Positions 44,100-53,361 are shown, numbered from the stretch's first letter. The stretch is 64,000 bases of DNA from Puia sp. (GCA_031292515.1 JARLGZ010000080.1:1-64000), one strand, 5' to 3'. Notes: generated from the letters alone by a model not told the origin. Numbers and translations are program-made.

Positions 44100-45110
44100 C
44101 TACCCGGTAGAGTCTCTCACCATCAGCGTCGATGGAATGATGATACATTCATTGGCCGGCATGGCACTCTCTCTTTTAAGCGCTTTAAAAAGGGCGGAAG
44201 CGGCAGCCTTGCCCATTTCAAAGGCCGGCTGGGTGATCGTAGTCAGGGAGGGATTCAGGATAGCCGCCGAGGACAGGTTCGAAAAGCCGACGATCTTCAC
44301 GTCTCCCGGAATGGACAACTGGAGCTCCCTGCATACAAGATAGGTAGTGATCGACAGCCTCTCAATAGAGGCGATGATCCCGTCAAACCGATCCTTCCGC
44401 TCCAATGCGTTCCGGATGGTTGTGTAACTTTTTTCCGGATCTTCGGGACAAAGGATGATATCCGAAGAGTTGAAGGCATATTGGTGATCGGACAGTGCTT
44501 TTTTATAGCCTTCCATCCTTTTTATCGTTATCGAAAGGCCGGGGGACATGCCCAGAAATCCTACGCGCTTGCAGTTCTTTCCGATCAGGTACTGCGTGGC
44601 CTTATAAGCGCTCTCGAAGTCGTCCGTAATCACCTTCGTCGTTTCCACATCTTCACAGACCCTGTCAAAAAAAACGATGGGCATATCTTTGGCGTACAAA
44701 TCGCGGATATGGCCGGTTCCCGTCGTTTGGCCAGAAAGGGAGATGAGGACACCGTCTACGCGCCCGCTTTGAAAATCCTGGAGAATGGCCTCTTCTTTCA
44801 GCAGGCTTTCATGGGTCAGGTAGATCAGCACATGATAGCCTTTTTCAACGGCAACCGCTTCGATCCCATCGATGGCCAGCGAAAAGAAGCTGTTGGCGAT
44901 TTCCGGCAGTACGACGGCAATCGTCTTGCTTTTCCTTCTCCGGAGACTGCTGGCATAAGGGTTCGGAATATAATTTAGTTTTCTGGCAAGATCCTGCACC
45001 TTTTGCTTGGTCCCGGCGCTGATCTCATGGCTATCCCGCAAGGCTTTCGACACGGTCCCCACCGACAGCCCCAGTTCTTTTGCCAGCGCCCTTATATTAA
45101 TATTGCTCAT
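44100..45110 (-). CDS. LacI-family transcriptional regulator (2)
   Basis: The 336 residues have an N-terminal HTH (NINIRALAKELGLSVGTVSKALRDSHEISAGTKQKVQDLARKLNYIPNPYASSLRRRK) and a sugar-binding-type effector domain (SKTIAVVLPEIANSFFSLAIDGIEAVAVEKGYHVLIYLT...KIVGFSNLSSAAILNPSLTTITQPAFEMG). It is only moderately similar to the other LacI protein, so the two are unlikely to be a recent tandem duplication. Upstream lies a small membrane-protein gene in the same direction. Targets unknown. Confidence 0.9.
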   Translation of the reverse strand: MSNINIRALAKELGLSVGTVSKALRDSHEISAGTKQKVQDLARKLNYIPNPYASSLRRRKSKTIAVVLPEIANSFFSLAIDGIEAVAVEKGYHVLIYLTHESLLKEEAILQDFQSGRVDGVLISLSGQTTGTGHIRDLYAKDMPIVFFDRVCEDVETTKVITDDFESAYKATQYLIGKNCKRVGFLGMSPGLSITIKRMEGYKKALSDHQYAFNSSDIILCPEDPEKSYTTIRNALERKDRFDGIIASIERLSITTYLVCRELQLSIPGDVKIVGFSNLSSAAILNPSLTTITQPAFEMGKAAASALFKALKRESAMPANECIIIPSTLMVRDSTG

Positions 45111-45231
45111 AGGACAAAAATAGGAATTCCTGACCCATTCGATGGGCCGCTCAACAGATCCGCGAGGGTTTGCCGTAAGAAGGAGCCGGGAGGGAGAAGT
45201 AGCGAGTGCCTTCTAAAGGGCCTGGAACTTA

Positions 45232-45354
45232 CTAATAGGCCTGGAAGATCTTTAAGATGATGATGGCAACAGCCATTCCCGCAATAAAGATGCCGGCCAG
45301 CAGCAGATAGCTGTGGTTGACAGCCATCTTTTTTAACTTGTAGAGCGTATTCAT
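45232..45354 (-). CDS. 40-residue single-span membrane protein
   Basis: The product reads MNTLYKLKKMAVNHSYLLLA followed by GIFIAGMAVAIIILKIFQAY: a positively charged N-terminus and one hydrophobic helix, consistent with a small inner-membrane protein. The gene lies upstream of the LacI gene on the same strand and far downstream of the twin palindromes. No homologue is known to me. The translation start and hydrophobic pattern are convincing, but the length leaves room for chance. Confidence 0.5.
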   Translation of the reverse strand: MNTLYKLKKMAVNHSYLLLAGIFIAGMAVAIIILKIFQAY

Positions 45355-45501
45355 GGTAAGGTGGTTTTCGGATTCGGAACAATCGGATATTGGATAAGAT
45401 CGGTCGGGATAAAATTAATAACGATTACCCGTTCTTTCTAGTATATCCCTGTCGGATAATTGTTTACAGGAAGGAGTTTTTAAGGGTAACTATAGATAGA
45501 A

Positions 45502-45536
45502 ATAGTGAGTAGTGAGTAGTGAGTAGTGAGTGGGAG
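45502..45536 (+). repeat. Heptamer repeat array (family copy 2, single arm)
   Basis: Four to five GTGAGTA-type heptamers followed by GTGAGTGGGAGAG. Unlike the other copies it does not touch a stop codon. Confidence 0.85.
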
Positions 45537-45589
45537 AGAAAGAGAGCGGGGCGTGGTCCGTGGTGGGGGATGTGTTTTTTTGTTTTTTT

Positions 45590-45644
45590 CGATTTACAAG
45601 TAAATCGAACTTCCGGGAGCAACGAACGATTTACATGTAAATCG
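45590..45644. promoter_or_regulatory. Two near-identical 18-bp palindromes, probable tandem operators or hairpins
   Basis: CGATTTACAAGTAAATCG (45590-45607) and the perfect palindrome CGATTTACATGTAAATCG (45627-45644) are 37 bp apart centre to centre. T runs lie outside both. The pair may bind a dimeric regulator; the nearest downstream gene on the minus strand is the 40-residue membrane protein. The T runs also allow a bidirectional-terminator reading. Confidence 0.55.
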
Positions 45645-45738
45645 TTTTTTTCAGCCAAAAGACTTATCCCCCCTCGGGTCTAAAATTTGTATAGAGTTTC
45701 GGACCGGATCGTTGAACTATATGTCTCTTAGTCAAGAC

Positions 45739-45930
45739 ATGAGTGGTGAGTGGTGAGTGGTGAGTAGTGAGTGGTCAGTGGTCAGTAGTGAGTGGGATGA
45801 AGACATTATAAATATAATATAAAAGAGGGGAGCTTTCTACGCTCCCCTCTGTGTAGTTATTACTTATATACAGTATATCACGTGGAAAATTGTTTTACGA
45901 TACTCACCAGTCACCACTGACTACTCACTA
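45739..45930. repeat. Complete two-armed heptamer repeat element (family copy 3)
   Basis: Left arm of GTGAGTGG-type heptamers ending GTGAGTGGGATGAAGACATT; core with the terminator hairpin at 45824-45850; then TACTTATATA, ATCACGTGGAAAATTG and TTTTACGATACTCACC leading into the inverted right arm. The last triplet (CTA) is the sucC stop codon. The core is clearly homologous to the copy at 63754. Confidence 0.85.
45824..45850. terminator. Hairpin inside repeat copy 3
   Basis: AGAGGGGAGC / GCTCCCCTCT with a 7-base loop; A run on the left side serves the minus strand, so it can end sucC transcripts. Confidence 0.7.
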
Positions 45931-47139
45931 AGACACTGCCTTGTTGACAAGCGCGGCGGCTTCGCTGAGAAGGATGGCCGATTGCACCTTCAGACCGCTT
46001 TCGGTGATGAGCTTTTTTGCTTCCTCCGCATTTGTGCCCTGAAGGCGGACGATGATCGGTACCTTTATATCCCCGATCGAGTTATAAGCGTCGATCACAC
46101 CCTGCGCTACACGGTCGCAACGTACGATCCCGCCGAATATATTGATCAGGATGGCTTTGACTTTCGGATCCTTGAGGATGATACGGAATCCGGCTTCTAC
46201 GGTCTGCGCGTTGGCGGTTCCGCCTACGTCCAGGAAGTTGGCAGGCTCCCCGCCGCTCAGCTTGATCATATCCATCGAGGCCATCGCAAGGCCTGCGCCA
46301 TTTACCATACAGCCTACATTGCCATCCAGTTTTACAAAATTCAGGTTGTATTTTCCCGCTTCTACTTCGGTGGGGTCTTCTTCGCTGATATCGCGGAGCG
46401 CCTCCAGGTCGGCATGCCGCATCAGGGCATTGTCGTCCAGGTTCATTTTGCAATCCACCGCAATGATCTTCTCATCGCTGGTTTTAAAGAGAGGGTTGAT
46501 TTCCAGCATCGCACAGTCAAGGCCGGTATAGGCATTGTACAGGTTCGTAACGAATTTTACGCAATTTTTAAGCGCTTCCCCGCTCAATCCCAGGTTGAAG
46601 GCGATCTTCCTGGCCTGGAAGGGTTGAAGACCGCTTCCGGGATATACCCATTCCTTGAAGATTTTTTCGGGTGTATTGTGAGCGACTTCCTCGATATCCA
46701 TGCCCCCTTCGGTGCTGTACATGATGACGTTCTGTCCCTTGGCCCTGTCGAGCAGGATAGACAGGTAGAATTCCTTTACCGGGTTGGGGCCGGGATAATA
46801 GACGTCCTGCGCAATCAGTACTTTATTTACTTTTTTCCCGGCAGGTCCCGTCTGGATGGTTACCAGCGTGCCTCCGAGGAGCGTGGAAGCAATCTGCTTC
46901 ACTTCTTCGGAGTTTTTTCCGACGGCGACCCCGCGCTGTTCCGTTCCTTTGATCTTGCCTTTTCCACGGCCGCCGGCGTGGATCTGCGCCTTTACTACAG
47001 CGAAACTGTTTCCAAACTGCACTTTAAGATTTTTATACGCTTCTTCGGCGGATCCGGCACTATCGACGGGAATGCCTTCCTGGACGGGTACATTATATTT
47101 CTTCAGTAGTTCCTTGGCCTGGTATTCGTGCAAGTTCAT
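45928..47139 (-). CDS. sucC: Succinyl-CoA synthetase (ADP-forming) beta subunit
   Basis: This TCA-cycle enzyme subunit binds nucleotide and succinate and pairs with SucD. The start MNLHEYQAKELLKKYNVPVQEG is the family's N-terminus; the open frame continues 123 codons further upstream, but that part is unrelated. The 403 residues contain the ATP-grasp domain (VVKAQIHAGGRGKGKIKG...EINPLFKT) and the C-terminal CoA-ligase domain (NFVKLDGNVGCMVNGAGLAMASMDMIKLSGGEPANFLDVGG; LINIFGGIVRCDRVAQGVI). sucD is not adjacent. The stop codon is formed by the edge of a repeat element. Confidence 0.96.
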   Translation of the reverse strand: MNLHEYQAKELLKKYNVPVQEGIPVDSAGSAEEAYKNLKVQFGNSFAVVKAQIHAGGRGKGKIKGTEQRGVAVGKNSEEVKQIASTLLGGTLVTIQTGPAGKKVNKVLIAQDVYYPGPNPVKEFYLSILLDRAKGQNVIMYSTEGGMDIEEVAHNTPEKIFKEWVYPGSGLQPFQARKIAFNLGLSGEALKNCVKFVTNLYNAYTGLDCAMLEINPLFKTSDEKIIAVDCKMNLDDNALMRHADLEALRDISEEDPTEVEAGKYNLNFVKLDGNVGCMVNGAGLAMASMDMIKLSGGEPANFLDVGGTANAQTVEAGFRIILKDPKVKAILINIFGGIVRCDRVAQGVIDAYNSIGDIKVPIIVRLQGTNAEEAKKLITESGLKVQSAILLSEAAALVNKAVS

Positions 47140-47316
47140 GTAAGAAAATTTGTTGCGAAAATAGGACAATTTCGTATATCTCGTACACATCGTATATATC
47201 GTGGATATCGGCCTCATTCCCCGAATTCGCGGCTCGCCATTCGCGTCCGTGCCACTTCGCGTATTCCGGATAACACATTTTGATGTAGGTTTGCACCTAT
47301 TATAATTTTTCGCCGA

Positions 47317-48141
47317 ATGCCGGATACTATTATTCAAGCACTGCAGGAGACCGTTCAATTCATAAAAAAGATCCAGCCCCATCCCCCGGAAATAGGGATC
47401 GTACTCGGAAGCGGACTGGGAAACTTGTCGGAGGGTATCGAAGTGGAAATAGAAATACCCTATAAGGATATCCCCCATTTTCCCGTCTCCACCGTAGAAG
47501 GTCATCACGGGGGGCTGCTATTTGGAAAGTATGCCGGGCGCCGTATCGTGGCGATGGCCGGCCGGTTTCACTATTATGAAGGATATACCGCCGAGCAGGT
47601 CGCCTTCCCCATCCGGGTCATGAAATTCCTGGGGATCCACACCCTCCTGCTCTCGAATGCGGCCGGTGGGATGAACCCGGCCTTTCGGGTAGGCGATCTG
47701 ATGATCCTCACGGACCATATCAGCTTTTTCACCCCGAACCCGCTGGTGGGCAGGAATTTCGAGGCGCTGGGGCCCCGGTTTCCCGATATGAGCGAACCCT
47801 ATAGCCATGAACTGATCAGGAAAGCGAAAGAGATCGGAAAACGGTTGGGTATCGCCCTGCATGAAGGCGTCTATGCAGGGGTGACAGGCCCTACTTTCGA
47901 GACCCGCGCGGAATACAGATTTCTGCACCTCGCGGGAGGGGATGCCGTGGGAATGAGTACCGTACAGGAAGTCATCGCCGCGAGACACATGGGACTGCGG
48001 GTTTTTGCGCTGAGCGTCATCACAGATCTCGGTATCCGCGAAGAAGACAACGTGATCACGCATGAAGAGGTACTGGAGGCGGCCCGCCAGGCGGAGCCTA
48101 AACTCACCCTGCTGTTCCAGGAATTGATAGCCGCCCTGTAA
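47317..48141 (+). CDS. punA: Purine nucleoside phosphorylase (PNP/MTAP family)
   Basis: Splits purine nucleosides with phosphate into base and ribose-1-phosphate for salvage. The 274 residues show GIVLGSGLGNL (phosphate site), VEGHHGGLLFGKYAGRRIVAMAGRFHYYEGY, LLLSNAAGGMN, AGVTGPTFETRAEYR and GMSTVQEVIAARHMGLRV with FALSVITDLG, all typical of trimeric PNPs. Divergent from sucC. Confidence 0.95.
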   Translation: MPDTIIQALQETVQFIKKIQPHPPEIGIVLGSGLGNLSEGIEVEIEIPYKDIPHFPVSTVEGHHGGLLFGKYAGRRIVAMAGRFHYYEGYTAEQVAFPIRVMKFLGIHTLLLSNAAGGMNPAFRVGDLMILTDHISFFTPNPLVGRNFEALGPRFPDMSEPYSHELIRKAKEIGKRLGIALHEGVYAGVTGPTFETRAEYRFLHLAGGDAVGMSTVQEVIAARHMGLRVFALSVITDLGIREEDNVITHEEVLEAARQAEPKLTLLFQELIAAL

Positions 48142-48262
48142 GAGGACATACGGAGGGCAACAAGTAGCTTGCCTTTAATATTAACGTTCTTATAAACGGC
48201 TGTCAATCAGTTAATGAGTATCTTCGGCCGATCAGGTCGATTCTCCCGAATTTTTAATCCCC

Positions 48263-50311
48263 GTGAAGAGAAGCAGGATCATAATCATCATCATATTGTC
48301 TGGATGCCTCCTGGCGTTCAGCAAGGGCGTGCAGGCACAAGGCAGCCCTTTTTCAAAATTCCAGGGCGTCGGTGGAGGCGGGGAAGGCAAGAAAGATAGC
48401 CTGGCCCATCGTTCAGGCCTGGAAGACTCCATAACCATTAATTTCCGGTATCTCGACTCCAGCAGGTACAGGAAACTGGACTCGTCCCTGTTCAATTTTT
48501 CAAAACTTGTGCCCCCGCCACGGACTTATATCGATCTGGGCAACCTGGGAACCCCGTCCCGCGACCTGGTATTCTCCCCGCGCATGGTCTCGGGATGGGA
48601 TGCCGGCCTGCATGGTCTGGATACATACACCTTCAATGTCCCCGAAACCCGGTTCTATAACACGACCAGGCCCTATTCGACCCTGGGCTATCTCCAGGGC
48701 AGCAAGAATGAACTCATGGTCGACCTGTTCCATACGCAGAACATAAAACCCAACTGGAATTTTGCCTTTGAATACCGCTTTCTCAACTCGGTGGGGACGT
48801 TCAACAACCAGCATTCCAACGACAATAATTACCGGTTCAGCTCCTGGTACCAATCCCGAAGTAAACGCTACCAGAATTTTGTCGTGATCGTAGGCAGTAA
48901 ACTGCAGGTAGGGGAGAACGGAGGGATCAAAAGCGCGAGCGACCTCGACTCCAACTCCTATTCCCTGGGTGCGACCCTCCCTACCCAGATAGGAGGCAAT
49001 ACGATCGCCAACGGCAACCCCTTCAGCACCAATATCGCAACGGGTACGAAATATGCGACGGGCACCTTTTTGATGAGACAGCAATATGACCTCGGACAAA
49101 AGGACTCCATTGTAACCGATTCGACGGTCATCCCTCTGTTCTACCCGCGGCTCCGCATAGAACACACCCTCACCTACAGTACCTATGATTTTAATTTTAT
49201 AGACCAGCCCGACCCGTTAAATTCCCAGCCGCTCGACTCCGCCTATTACGCCAGTTTCTATAATCTCAAAAGCCTGACCGGTTCCGACACGATCGTCCGC
49301 CGCGACAACTGGAAGATATTGACCAATGACTTCTCGCTATACCAGTTCCCCGATTCGAAAAACGCCCAGCAGTTTATAAAAGTGGGCGCTTCCTATGAGA
49401 GCCTGAAAGGTTTCTTCGACACCAGCTACACCCTGAAAGGCGCCGTAAGCAGTTATAATCTCTTCCTGCATGGTGAATACCGCAATAAGACCCGCAACCA
49501 GAAATGGGACATCGAGGCCAACGGAAAACTCTATCTCAGCGGCTTCAACTCGGGGGATTATAATGCCTATATCAGCCTGAAAAGATATATCAGCAGGCAG
49601 GTTGGGTATCTGCAGGTCGGTTTCCAGGACGTCAGCCGCACACCTTCCTTTACCTTCAACCCGGAAAGCAGCTTCTACCTGGATCAGTTTCATAAGTTTA
49701 ACAAGGAGAACACGACCAATATATTCGCATCTCTCGAGCAACCGCAACATCATCTGATCCTGAAGGGGTCCTATTACCTGATCAGCAATTATTCCTATTA
49801 CAGCGATTACTACAAGGCCAGCCAGGAATCCACGCTCTTCAATCTCCTGCAGATAAGCCTCGAGAAGCAGATCACGATCTACAGGCACTGGAAATGGTGG
49901 ACCCAGACCTACCTGCAACAGGTGGCCGGCGCCTCACCCGTCAATGTGCCTCTCGTACTTTCCAATAACCGCGTAGGTTACGTCGGGAATTTTGGATTCA
50001 GAAACCTGAACATCAGCTTTGGTCTTGAAATCAGGTATTTTACGCCTTACAAAGCCGACGGATATGCCCCGCTGACGGGTCAGTTCTTTACCCAGAAGGA
50101 TACCACGATTTCGCAGCATCTGCCGGATATCACCGGCTATCTCCATTTCCGGGTCCGGAGCCTTACTGCCTATGTCCGGACGGAAAATCTGAATACGATG
50201 CGCATAGGTCCGAATGGATTTGGATTCAGCAACTATAACTTTGTGGGACCCAATTATCCTTCTCCGGGTCTGTTGATCCGGGTAGGTTTCTCCTGGGGGT
50301 TTGTCGATTGA
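48263..50311 (+). CDS. Putative outer membrane porin (Porin_10-like)
   Basis: The 682-residue beta-barrel protein has a signal peptide (KRSRIIIIIILSGCLLAFSKGVQAQ). Alternating aromatic/polar strands run throughout, with a conserved early part (YIDLGNLGTPSRDLVFSPR...VPETRFYNTTRPYSTLGYLQGSKNELMVDLFHTQNI) that I associate with the Bacteroidota putative porin family. The start is GTG at 48263; no ATG occurs near the signal peptide. It ends RVGFSWGFVD. Substrate unknown. Confidence 0.8.
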   Translation: MKRSRIIIIIILSGCLLAFSKGVQAQGSPFSKFQGVGGGGEGKKDSLAHRSGLEDSITINFRYLDSSRYRKLDSSLFNFSKLVPPPRTYIDLGNLGTPSRDLVFSPRMVSGWDAGLHGLDTYTFNVPETRFYNTTRPYSTLGYLQGSKNELMVDLFHTQNIKPNWNFAFEYRFLNSVGTFNNQHSNDNNYRFSSWYQSRSKRYQNFVVIVGSKLQVGENGGIKSASDLDSNSYSLGATLPTQIGGNTIANGNPFSTNIATGTKYATGTFLMRQQYDLGQKDSIVTDSTVIPLFYPRLRIEHTLTYSTYDFNFIDQPDPLNSQPLDSAYYASFYNLKSLTGSDTIVRRDNWKILTNDFSLYQFPDSKNAQQFIKVGASYESLKGFFDTSYTLKGAVSSYNLFLHGEYRNKTRNQKWDIEANGKLYLSGFNSGDYNAYISLKRYISRQVGYLQVGFQDVSRTPSFTFNPESSFYLDQFHKFNKENTTNIFASLEQPQHHLILKGSYYLISNYSYYSDYYKASQESTLFNLLQISLEKQITIYRHWKWWTQTYLQQVAGASPVNVPLVLSNNRVGYVGNFGFRNLNISFGLEIRYFTPYKADGYAPLTGQFFTQKDTTISQHLPDITGYLHFRVRSLTAYVRTENLNTMRIGPNGFGFSNYNFVGPNYPSPGLLIRVGFSWGFVD

Positions 50312-50433
50312 CGGAACGGTAACGGAAGCAGCCGATAGGATATAGGATATACGGATAAAATTTGCTTATTTGCAAAATATCCTGGCGCCGAAATTCAGTT
50401 ATTGGCTGGGACAAAAAGATAAAATTCAATAAT

Positions 50434-50958
50434 ATGCACACAACCTCACGCTTTCCGGTCCGCAGGGGACTGCACCTGTTATTATTGACGGCGGTGCTGA
50501 CGGCCGCGGTGGGACTGACCGGCTTTTCACAATCCCGGCCAAAGGCCGGACAGCCGGCCCCCGATGTATCGCTGCCTGGCCCGGACGGGAAGACCGTAAA
50601 ATTATCGGATCTCAAAGGCACCGTCGTATTGATAGACTTCTGGGCCAGCTGGTGCGGCCCCTGCCGGAGGAACAACCCCCACCTGGTAAAGCTGTATAAG
50701 AAATATCACGGGAAGGGTCTGGAGATCCTGGGGGTGTCCCTGGATGAAAAAGACCAGGATTGGAAGACCGCCGTTCAACAGGATGGTCTTGGCTGGCTGC
50801 AGGTAAACGACAACAAAGGGTGGAACGCCTCTTCGGCCGCCAGCTATGGCGTCGATGCGATCCCTGCGTCTTTCCTGATCGATAAGGAGGGAGTGGTCCG
50901 CGGAGTGGACCTCGTCGGATGGGACCTGGAGTCGGCGATCAAAAAGCTGCTGAAATAG
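50434..50958 (+). CDS. TlpA-like thiol-disulfide oxidoreductase
   Basis: An exported thioredoxin-fold protein. The ATG at 50434 gives 174 residues with a signal sequence (GLHLLLLTAVLTAAVGLTGFS), then the AhpC/TSA-Redoxin fold with active site W-C74-GP-C77 and the cis-Pro region DAIPASFLIDKEG. It probably reduces periplasmic disulfides or helps cytochrome c maturation. A longer frame from 50362 would put 24 unlikely residues in front. The gene lies 122 bp behind the porin. Confidence 0.9.
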   Translation: MHTTSRFPVRRGLHLLLLTAVLTAAVGLTGFSQSRPKAGQPAPDVSLPGPDGKTVKLSDLKGTVVLIDFWASWCGPCRRNNPHLVKLYKKYHGKGLEILGVSLDEKDQDWKTAVQQDGLGWLQVNDNKGWNASSAASYGVDAIPASFLIDKEGVVRGVDLVGWDLESAIKKLLK

Positions 50959-50984
50959 AGGTCGCTGCAAAAAAAAAAACGGTC

Positions 50985-51060
50985 ACGCCGATCATCCCGG
51001 TCACGCCGGTCTTGCGGATCATCCCGGTCCTGCGGATCATGCCGGTCGGGTGGCCGGATC
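50985..51060. repeat. About 18-bp tandem array after the CDF exporter stop
   Basis: On the minus strand, units like GACCGGCATGATCCGCAG, GACCGGGATGATCCGCAA and GACCGGCGTGACCGG. It fills the gap between two convergent genes. Confidence 0.75.
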
Positions 51061-52023
51061 TCAGTTGTCAGCGCAATCGGGTTCCTCGCAAGGCTCGTCC
51101 TGCATCTCTATCTCCAGGGTGGCATGCTGAATATTGAGGTGAAGCAGTTCGTGTTTGATATCGTGTTTGAGTTTTTCGATGGATTCCAGCTTCGCCTGGT
51201 CATCCACGACGAGGTGGGCCGTAAGGGCATTCTCCGTCGTGCTGATGGCCCAGATATGGATATGATGAAAATCCTTGACCCCTTTCATTTGTTCAATATT
51301 TTCCCTGACCTTCTTCAGGTCGATGCCTTCCGGAACTCCATCCAGGGACAGGCGTAAGCTGTCTTTCAGCAACCCCCAGGTACTGAAAAGGATCACGACG
51401 GCGATCACCAGGCTGAGGGCGGCGTCGATCCAATATAAATGGGTATAGAGGATGATGATTCCCCCGATCACCAAACCGGCAGACACGATGGCGTCGGATA
51501 ACAGATGAAGAAAGGCGCTCCGGATGTTCAGATCATTTTCCTTGCTCCGGAAGAAGAGCAGGGCCGTGAGAGCGTTGATCAGGATACCGACGGCCGCGAC
51601 GATCGAGATCGTCTTGCCCGGAAGCGGTTGCGGGTCCATCAGGCGATGGATCGCCTCATAGCTGATGGCGCCCAGGGACAGCAACAGGATGGCCGCATTG
51701 AACAAGGCCACCAGGATCGTGGTCTTCTTATAACCATAAGTATACTTCTCGGTCGGCTTTACCTTCAGCAGCCGGATGGCCATCAGCGACATGGCCAGGC
51801 TCGCGACATCGGCGAGGTTATGACCCGCGTCGGAAAGCAGGGACAAAGAATGTATATAAAGGCCGGTTACGACTTCCAGGATTACGAATAGGAAGTTCAG
51901 GGCGATGCCGATCACGAAGGCCCGGTTGACCTCTTTCAGGTCGATCGGATGATGGTGGCCATGATGATGGCCATGACTGTGGCCATGGTCGTGACCATGA
52001 CTATGGGTATGCGTATGTTCCAC
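51061..52023 (-). CDS. Cation diffusion facilitator, Zn/Cd/Co efflux
   Basis: The 320-residue inner-membrane proton-coupled exporter has a His-rich N-terminus (HTHTHSHGHDHGHSHGHHHG) that likely binds Zn2+. Six transmembrane helices follow, with metal-site motifs SLLSDAGHNLADV and HLLSDAIVSAG (HxxxD), and a C-terminal cytoplasmic ferredoxin-like domain (FHHIHIWAISTTENALTAHLVV). The start codon is GTG at 52023. This is the CzcD/ZitB type. No regulator is adjacent. Confidence 0.93.
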   Translation of the reverse strand: MEHTHTHSHGHDHGHSHGHHHGHHHPIDLKEVNRAFVIGIALNFLFVILEVVTGLYIHSLSLLSDAGHNLADVASLAMSLMAIRLLKVKPTEKYTYGYKKTTILVALFNAAILLLSLGAISYEAIHRLMDPQPLPGKTISIVAAVGILINALTALLFFRSKENDLNIRSAFLHLLSDAIVSAGLVIGGIIILYTHLYWIDAALSLVIAVVILFSTWGLLKDSLRLSLDGVPEGIDLKKVRENIEQMKGVKDFHHIHIWAISTTENALTAHLVVDDQAKLESIEKLKHDIKHELLHLNIQHATLEIEMQDEPCEEPDCADN

Positions 52024-52142
52024 CGGGCGAAGCTACCACTTACCGGTTGAATATAGTCATTAAATATGCCCGTTAACAGGTTGATTAAACCGGGCGGCCT
52101 TTCTTCCCGGGAATTGCGTATAATTGCAGAAACCCCTGTCGG

Positions 52143-52802
52143 ATGAGGACGATCCTGAACCTGTTATTTGTGTGGGCGGCTATCTCCCCGCTTTGTACCA
52201 TGGCCCAGGACGCGAACCGGCCGGAATCGGGCGCCGGCTTGCAGGCGGGAGACCGGGCAACCTCCTCCTTGAATCCAAAGCCGCCCGAATATTTCCCCGT
52301 CGCCATAGAAGCGATCTTGAACGATTTTCCTTACAATTTCTGGCATATAACCGGAGAACTGTTGGCAGCCCAGGCGGAGATAGAAAACTATGCGTCTGTC
52401 ATTGAACTGCCCGGAGCAGTGAGCTGTACCATTACGCGGTATCATTCTAAAGAAGATACGACGGCGAGCTGGCAGGCCAGGATGTTCGAAGGAGATCATT
52501 TTCCGGAAGCGTCTCGCGCATACGGCGAGTTATATCGCAAGCTGCAGCGCTGCTATCTTAAGCTTGCGGATGGGAGCCTGCTCTTCCTGAAGGGTGAATG
52601 GCGACCCGCAAAAGAAGAAGCTCCCTTTACGACCAGCGCTTTGAAATTGCAGACGGGGGATCCGCGTTACAAATACCTGACCATCGAAGTGGAACTGGTG
52701 TACCTGGTCAGCGATTGGGTAATCAACATCAATATCATGAGCAAAAAACCCGATGACGCCCCGGCGGCCGGTAATGACAATAGCCAGGCTCATGTATTTT
52801 GA
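52143..52802 (+). CDS. Secreted hypothetical protein, 219 aa
   Basis: Signal peptide (MRTILNLLFVWAAISPLCTMAQ), then a soluble domain with no family recognised (YFPVAIEAILNDFPYNFWHITGELLAAQAEIENYASVIELPGAVSCTITRYHSKEDTTASWQARMF...). The pattern of alternating helix and strand would suit a periplasmic alpha/beta protein. It is convergent with the OB-fold-like gene at 52818, 15 bp away. Function unknown. Confidence 0.7.
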   Translation: MRTILNLLFVWAAISPLCTMAQDANRPESGAGLQAGDRATSSLNPKPPEYFPVAIEAILNDFPYNFWHITGELLAAQAEIENYASVIELPGAVSCTITRYHSKEDTTASWQARMFEGDHFPEASRAYGELYRKLQRCYLKLADGSLLFLKGEWRPAKEEAPFTTSALKLQTGDPRYKYLTIEVELVYLVSDWVININIMSKKPDDAPAAGNDNSQAHVF

Positions 52803-52817
52803 GGGTTATAGCCGGGG

Positions 52818-53252
52818 TTATGGCCTGCTTCTTCTCTTTTTTAACGCGAATTGTTTCTGAATAACAGAAACGGCTGTGATGGTCAGCCTGATCACCGAAT
52901 TACGGTGCAAACCGGTAATGTTCCCGGTGATCTTTACGAGATCTTCCTTTTCGATCCCGGGATTTTCAACCAGGGCTGCGAGATTACCGGAGCTGGCGAA
53001 AATAAAATAAAGATTGCTGATGAGTTTCAGGGTCTTGGCTCCTTCAGCATTGGTATCCTGCGGCGCCTTGTAGGTCAGGATGACCTCATTTTTGCTCACA
53101 TCCATTTCCTTGATGATTCCCTGAAGCACGATCGATTTTCCAATGAACTCCTTCTCCTGTTCCAGCAGCTGGTCGTTCAGGGTCGTATCCTCCCCGTTCC
53201 TTCTGAGCCGGTTGTATAGTTTCAAATAAGGCTCGAGGTCGATTAAGGTCAT
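52818..53252 (-). CDS. Hypothetical protein, possible OB-fold (tRNA_anti-like)
   Basis: In this 144-residue cytoplasmic protein the segment FIGKSIVLQGIIKEMDVSKNEVILTY...LVKITGNITGLHRNSVIRLTI resembles tRNA_anti-like OB-fold proteins of Bacteroidota, which have no defined role. N-terminal helix LEPYLKLYNRLRRNGEDT. The assignment is tentative. Confidence 0.6.
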   Translation of the reverse strand: MTLIDLEPYLKLYNRLRRNGEDTTLNDQLLEQEKEFIGKSIVLQGIIKEMDVSKNEVILTYKAPQDTNAEGAKTLKLISNLYFIFASSGNLAALVENPGIEKEDLVKITGNITGLHRNSVIRLTITAVSVIQKQFALKKRRSRP

Positions 53253-53361
53253 AAAAGAACCGGTTTTTAAAAGTTAATATAGATGAAAGGTTAATATAAT
53301 ATAGATCAAAAGTTAAGATACCATTTTTATCCGGATCGGCGGCCGGCTTAGATCCGTCAGA

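Larger units (their letters stand above)
45355..45927. other. Repeat-rich intergenic region
   Basis: Contains a heptamer array (45502-45536), twin 18-bp palindromes (45590-45644) and a full two-armed repeat with terminator (45739-45930). No protein gene was recognised. Confidence 0.6.

Noticed and set aside
47140-47508. N-terminal extension of sucC by 123 codons
   Set aside because: The family start MNLHEYQAKELL is at 47139; the upstream part is unrelated sequence and overlaps the divergent phosphorylase gene.
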